DNA of 35,461 bases from Desulfofustis glycolicus DSM 9705 (GTDB lineage Bacteria; Desulfobacterota; Desulfobulbia; Desulfobulbales; Desulfocapsaceae). Of this stretch, positions 32,544 through 35,461 are shown piece by piece (the first letter of the stretch is position 1; every line of letters begins with the position of its first letter). The stretch is taken from the NCBI RefSeq assembly GCF_900130015.1, contig NZ_FQXS01000039.1, positions 1 to 35,461 on the forward strand, in the 5' to 3' direction. Below the pieces are notes generated by a model. It made no database searches and had not been told where the DNA came from. It worked only from the letters and a program-made list of their open reading frames with translations. A program made the position numbers and the translations under genes.

Positions 32544-33241
32544 TTATTTTAGATTGATTGTTAAAAAGGGATGATCACTCAATGATTTCGTTTTACCTTT
32601 CTCATGCTGAACCGAGGAATCTATTTCGACCGTTGTCTCAAATGAATCAGGGCAAATTACATGTTGGACTGAATTAGTTTGCTCTGATGTTGGCCAATTC
32701 AAATTGTTTTTTTCACAAAATCAAACATATGTTGATAAGCTATACTTTTTTGTAACCAACCCTTTTTTAAATTAAAATCACCTCCTATGATAAATTTTTT
32801 GCCAAGTAATTGTGCAAACAGCCAAATTTGCTCACCAAGGCGATCTTTGTGCTTTTTGTCACTGTCTTTCTTCCATTGATCTTTGATTGTGATGACATTG
32901 CCGTAAATGAATATGGGCTGGTTATTATATTCGGCCTCACACAGAACACCATTAATCGGTTCAGCGATTGCTATTTGTACGCACGGGTTCTTACTAAAAA
33001 TCGCGACCTGGTGACACTTATTAGGAAGATCGTAACACCTGTTTTTATTATAAAATGGACTTTCCTCGCTTAAATATTGAGTGTATCCTTTCAAATTAAT
33101 GGCTGAATTTGCTTCAGTCAAAATAAGCAGATCGCAGTCCCGTTTTTCGACATAACGTGTTATTTCTGTAAATCTTCTGATTCGTCTTGAACTTCTTGAT
33201 TCCTTTTCAGGATGATCAATATTCCAAAGTCCGATTTTCAC
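32544..33241 (-). pseudogene. Endonuclease/exonuclease/phosphatase family gene, frameshifted at A7 tract
   Basis: The frame from GTG 33241 gives 180 residues of an EEP-fold hydrolase: N7 in GLWNIDH, E43 in LLILTEANS, D155 and N157 in IIGGDFNLKKG. It ends early at 32699, at a run of seven A. With one more A the frame continues NLNWPTSEQTNSVQHVICPD and reaches the essential SDHPFLTINLK end, stopping at 32544 (about 232 residues, normal for the family). As read, the product lacks the catalytic SDH histidine. Dead gene, sequencing error in a homopolymer, or slippage are the options. Confidence 0.78.
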
Positions 33242-33341
33242 TATTCTCTCAATATAAGGTTCAGCTATAAAATCGCTGTACTATCTACTCATCCGGTCAG
33301 AGAAGGAAACAAAGACAGAGAAGTAGCCGGCCATCTTTTTT

Positions 33342-33536
33342 TCAGGTCGTCAATAACCCGAAGAATTTCCCGACAAAATCCAGAATCTCCATAGCGGCCA
33401 CTTCGACTGCCTCGCGCATGTGCTCGATATCCACTTACGCCTGATTGTCGAGAGTGAGACTGTCGTCAAATGCAGGTCGGTACGACATAGAGAAGGCGTA
33501 GGACACAGAAACCAAGTCGATATCGTATTTTGTCAT
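33342..33536 (-). pseudogene. Short degenerate ORF with one in-frame stop
   Basis: Starting at ATG 33536, two bases after the zinc-ribbon gene stop, a frame reads TKYDIDLVSVSYAFSMSY..., meets TAA at 33435-33437 and continues in the same frame with VDIEHMREAVEVAAMEILDF to TGA at 33342. The composition is protein-like on both sides of the stop. I do not recognise it; either the first 33 codons are the gene or a 64-codon gene has decayed. Confidence 0.35.
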
Positions 33537-33537
33537 A

Positions 33538-33759
33538 TCAATCCTTCTTCCGGAACATCAAGGATTCACACGCAGTACACCGCCATGTTGGATCATCTCC
33601 GGTTACACAGCAACCTCCAAGCACGATCCGTCTTTTCTTCAGGTCAGCCTCAAGCTTGGAGGAGAATGTCGGATAACCATAGAGAATAGTAGCGATGGAA
33701 GATGATTTACAGTAGGGGCACGTCATGGGCTTCCGAGAATATTCGTATCGTTTCTTCAT
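33538..33759 (-). CDS. Small zinc-ribbon protein
   Basis: A 73-residue protein with two CxxC knuckles, MTCPYCKSSS at the front and WRCTACESLM at the back, forming a zinc ribbon around the conserved core ILYGYPTFSS and IVLGGCCVTGDDP. This small family is widespread in bacteria without known function. The first 11 residues may be an extension; Met 12 (MTCPYC) is a plausible alternative start. Confidence 0.75.
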   Translation of the reverse strand: MKKRYEYSRKPMTCPYCKSSSIATILYGYPTFSSKLEADLKKRRIVLGGCCVTGDDPTWRCTACESLMFRKKD

Positions 33760-33830
33760 TTTCGTTCAGCGAATAATTGCAACAGTGGTGCGACACTGGA
33801 AGTGCCCTTTGCCTGTCTCTTTTAGGCGTA

Positions 33831-34298
33831 TCAATGATTGTCAAAGTCATTATGTGGCGTACTCAAACTGACCGAAACATACATTTCCATAAGAGCCTGC
33901 TTCATTGGATCAGACTCTTCAACAAATCGTACCTGCATTTCTCTTACTCTCTTCTTTTGAGTGAGAAACTCTGGGCCAAAAACAGGATGTTGCTGGAGAC
34001 TTACACGAGAACCCTTAGAAACATATGTCGGCTGCACAATACCAGTAAGTTCTCTTGCCAACCTAAAAGCAAAAGTAGCAGAGTTGTGTCCTGAACTTGG
34101 ATGACAGTGATTCTGCAGTCTTCTCCGTAGATTGTTTGTTCTGCCGACGTAAAGATGGCAATCCTTTTCAGAAAATAGATAAATACCGGCCATTGGCATT
34201 TGGCGCGGCAGGGTCACTACTGAAACAGGTTTCATCTGTAGCAGTCGTTGAAAAGCAGGTTCCCATGAATCTATGTATTCCTTGAATACTGGATGCAT
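33831..34298 (-). CDS. GIY-YIG nuclease family protein
   Basis: A 155-residue protein with a GIY-YIG catalytic domain: AGIYLFS (38-43), LYVGRTNNLRRRLQNH (49-64) with the catalytic Arg, and a Glu in ALMEMYVS at the end of the domain. The N-terminal 35 residues are helical and precede the domain. Such stand-alone members occur in integron cassettes, phage and restriction contexts; no partner is visible here. Confidence 0.85.
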   Translation of the reverse strand: MHPVFKEYIDSWEPAFQRLLQMKPVSVVTLPRQMPMAGIYLFSEKDCHLYVGRTNNLRRRLQNHCHPSSGHNSATFAFRLARELTGIVQPTYVSKGSRVSLQQHPVFGPEFLTQKKRVREMQVRFVEESDPMKQALMEMYVSVSLSTPHNDFDNH

Positions 34299-34374
34299 AT
34301 TCAGAACGTCCCTAACTTGAAATGAACTGGAATTTTTAGACTGCAGCGGGGAAGAATTTCGGAAGAGTATTTCT

Positions 34375-34980
34375 TCATAGACTTTTGGGCAAATTGTACG
34401 ACACGTTATCTTGATTTACCGAAATATATTTTTTGGCCTTGAGACTATTAATGATTGTTACCAGTTCATTTTCCTCGAGTTTTTTTGTGAATAGAGAGTT
34501 GATGGTATTTGAAAGAGTTTTGACTTTCCTTGGTCTTGATTGACCGCGACCAGCAAGGTTTTTAACTATAGCACTAATTTTTTCGTCATTGTCGGTTGTA
34601 TTTGATATTCGAAGTATTGGAATTTCAGCAAGATCGTTAACTCGGTTTACGCGTACTTTTCTGGCCCTCAAGTGTTTAACTAGAGGATCGAATCCCGTAT
34701 CTTTTGAAACAATATGGTAATAACCATCTTTATCTTCGGTTGATAGTTGACCAAGATAACAGGCAATATGAAAATCTAATGCGTTTGGACCATTACCCGA
34801 TATCTTGATGTACCGGGCTTCTTTTCCGAACTCTTGGAGAGCGTTAGCCATCTCAAAAGGAATCCTGACTTGGTTTTCGCCAACAAACACCAGAATATTG
34901 AAAGGGTGCTTTTTTAGTATTTCTAGGTTTTTAGGTTGAATGTTTTCAAAATCGATAAGAACGTAATTATTTGGTGGCAC
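34375..34980 (-). CDS. NYN/PIN-like domain protein
   Basis: A 201-residue protein with an N-terminal NYN/PIN-type nuclease domain (about 1-125). Candidate metal-binding acids are D10 in VLIDFENIQ, D69 in GPNALDFHIACYLG, and D94/D98 in VSKDTGFDPLV. The C-terminal part (about 140-201; RPRKVKTLSNTINSLF and KKYISVNQDNVSYNLP) looks like a small winged-helix or OST-HTH-like region. Probable RNA-acting role by family. AT-rich. Confidence 0.85.
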   Translation of the reverse strand: MPPNNYVLIDFENIQPKNLEILKKHPFNILVFVGENQVRIPFEMANALQEFGKEARYIKISGNGPNALDFHIACYLGQLSTEDKDGYYHIVSKDTGFDPLVKHLRARKVRVNRVNDLAEIPILRISNTTDNDEKISAIVKNLAGRGQSRPRKVKTLSNTINSLFTKKLEENELVTIINSLKAKKYISVNQDNVSYNLPKSL

Positions 34981-35119
34981 GGGATTTTCCCATAGTCAGA
35001 TTATTATTCTTTAACACTCCACATATCCGGCTGGCAATCGAGCGAAGTGAATTGCCCGTCTGAATTGGTGAGTTGTCAGGTTGAGAATTTCTTCATTCAT
35101 AACCACGGGCAAGCTATAG

Positions 35120-35461
35120 TGGACCCCAGTTTTAAGACAGTAGTTTAAGCTAGACGCAATCCCGAGGAACAGGAAAAGATGAGTGAAGGAAAGAAGAGAA
35201 AGTTCCATACTCCCGAGTTCAAGGCCAAGGTAGCTCTGGAGGCATTGCGAGGGATAAAAACGCTCAACGAGATAGGGCAAGAATTTGGGGTCCACCCTAT
35301 TACGGTTGGGCATTGGAAGAAGGAACTTCAAGAGCAGGCAAAAACGCTCTTTGAAGGAAAGCGAGGTCCTACACCGATCGCGGCACATCGAGAACCTGAA
35401 CTGTTGTACAGCGAGATTGGCAAGCTGAAGGTGGAGCTCGACTGGTTGAAAAAAAAGTCCG
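35120..35461 (+). mobile_element. Left end of an IS3-family insertion sequence (runs off the window)
   Basis: Begins near TGGACCCCAGTTTTAAGACA at 35120-35139, a terminal inverted repeat of IS3-family type, followed by the orfA gene at 35179. The right end is outside the window. It lies about 140 bases upstream of the NYN gene start and may truncate a small minus-strand frame at 35011-35100 of unknown nature. Confidence 0.75.
35179..35461 (+). CDS. IS3-family transposase OrfA, partial
   Basis: The frame MSEGKKRKFHTPEFKAKVAL runs open to the window edge (94 codons). It shows the OrfA helix-turn-helix (EIGQEFGVHPITVGHWKKEL) and a C-terminal leucine-zipper-like stretch. It ends on a run of eight A followed by G (about 35449-35457), the slippery site used by IS3 elements for the programmed -1 frameshift that fuses OrfA to the OrfB integrase. 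AGGAAAAG precedes ATG 35179. Confidence 0.88.
   Translation, partial: MSEGKKRKFHTPEFKAKVALEALRGIKTLNEIGQEFGVHPITVGHWKKELQEQAKTLFEGKRGPTPIAAHREPELLYSEIGKLKVELDWLKKKS

Noticed and set aside
1-35461. CRISPR arrays, tRNA or rRNA genes
   Set aside because: I saw no regularly spaced direct repeats and no cloverleaf or rRNA-like segments when reading the window; weak cases could be missed without a scan.

Overview
The window looks like part of a chromosome from an anaerobic member of the Desulfobacterota (sulfate-reducer-like, former Deltaproteobacteria; perhaps Desulfobulbales). The main reasons are two DUF3786 proteins, one with a four-cysteine Fe-S domain, a C_GCAxxG_C_C redox protein, a 4Fe-4S-type uracil-DNA glycosylase, an archaeal-type FMN glutamate synthase domain protein with an N-terminal cysteine cluster, and the style of the integrase and transposases. 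This is an inference from gene content; no rRNA or other phylogenetic marker is present. Nearly all genes lie on the minus strand.

Layout. 1-1.97 kb: an IS4-superfamily (IS1634-like) transposase, open at the left edge, abuts and appears to interrupt a tyrosine recombinase gene that also carries two in-frame TAG codons. 2.2-4.1 kb: an AT-richer divergent pair, a DMT exporter and a LysR regulator, with a 21-bp operator-like palindrome. 4.4-7.4 kb: universal stress protein, MgtC-like membrane protein, DUF2161 nuclease-fold protein, MFS transporter. 7.7-14.2 kb: a same-strand run of small-molecule enzymes (C_GCAxxG redox protein, VOC protein, NAD(P)-binding protein, class I/II aminotransferase overlapping a RidA protein, DODA-type extradiol dioxygenase, DUF3995 membrane protein, unusual FAD/NAD oxidoreductase). 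I infer from the combination an amine or aromatic metabolite pathway that I cannot name. 14.2-20 kb: sulfite-oxidase-fold molybdoenzyme, thioredoxin-domain DUF255 protein, small membrane protein, Fe-S/DUF3786 protein, ZIP metal transporter with a terminator. 20-24 kb: putative membrane sensor, a frameshifted MHS-type MFS transporter, a second DMT exporter, and a second DUF3786 protein.

24-35 kb is an accessory region made of short, mostly unrelated minus-strand genes that becomes clearly AT-rich after about 26.3 kb: UDG, isochorismatase-like hydrolase, DUF488, DUF6155-like, HNH nuclease, FMN glutamate-synthase-like protein, methyltransferase, GATase, a secreted protein, EEP nuclease, zinc-ribbon protein, GIY-YIG and NYN/PIN proteins. 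It contains several decayed genes (aldo/keto reductase with its middle deleted, an EEP gene broken at an A7 tract, a UDG with a shifted tail, GNAT tails), two families of dispersed repeats, and two structured sites resembling integron attC sites placed just downstream of short genes. I read this region as a sedentary integron-like cassette array or its remnant, bounded on the right by the left end of an IS3-family element with a slippery A8G site at the window edge.

The most interesting points are the attC-like sites and cassette organisation (31.8-32.5 kb), the repeated GNAT-tail plus hairpin units (27.4 and 29.8 kb), the aminotransferase/RidA/dioxygenase cluster, and the nested inverted repeats at 14.2-14.4 kb.
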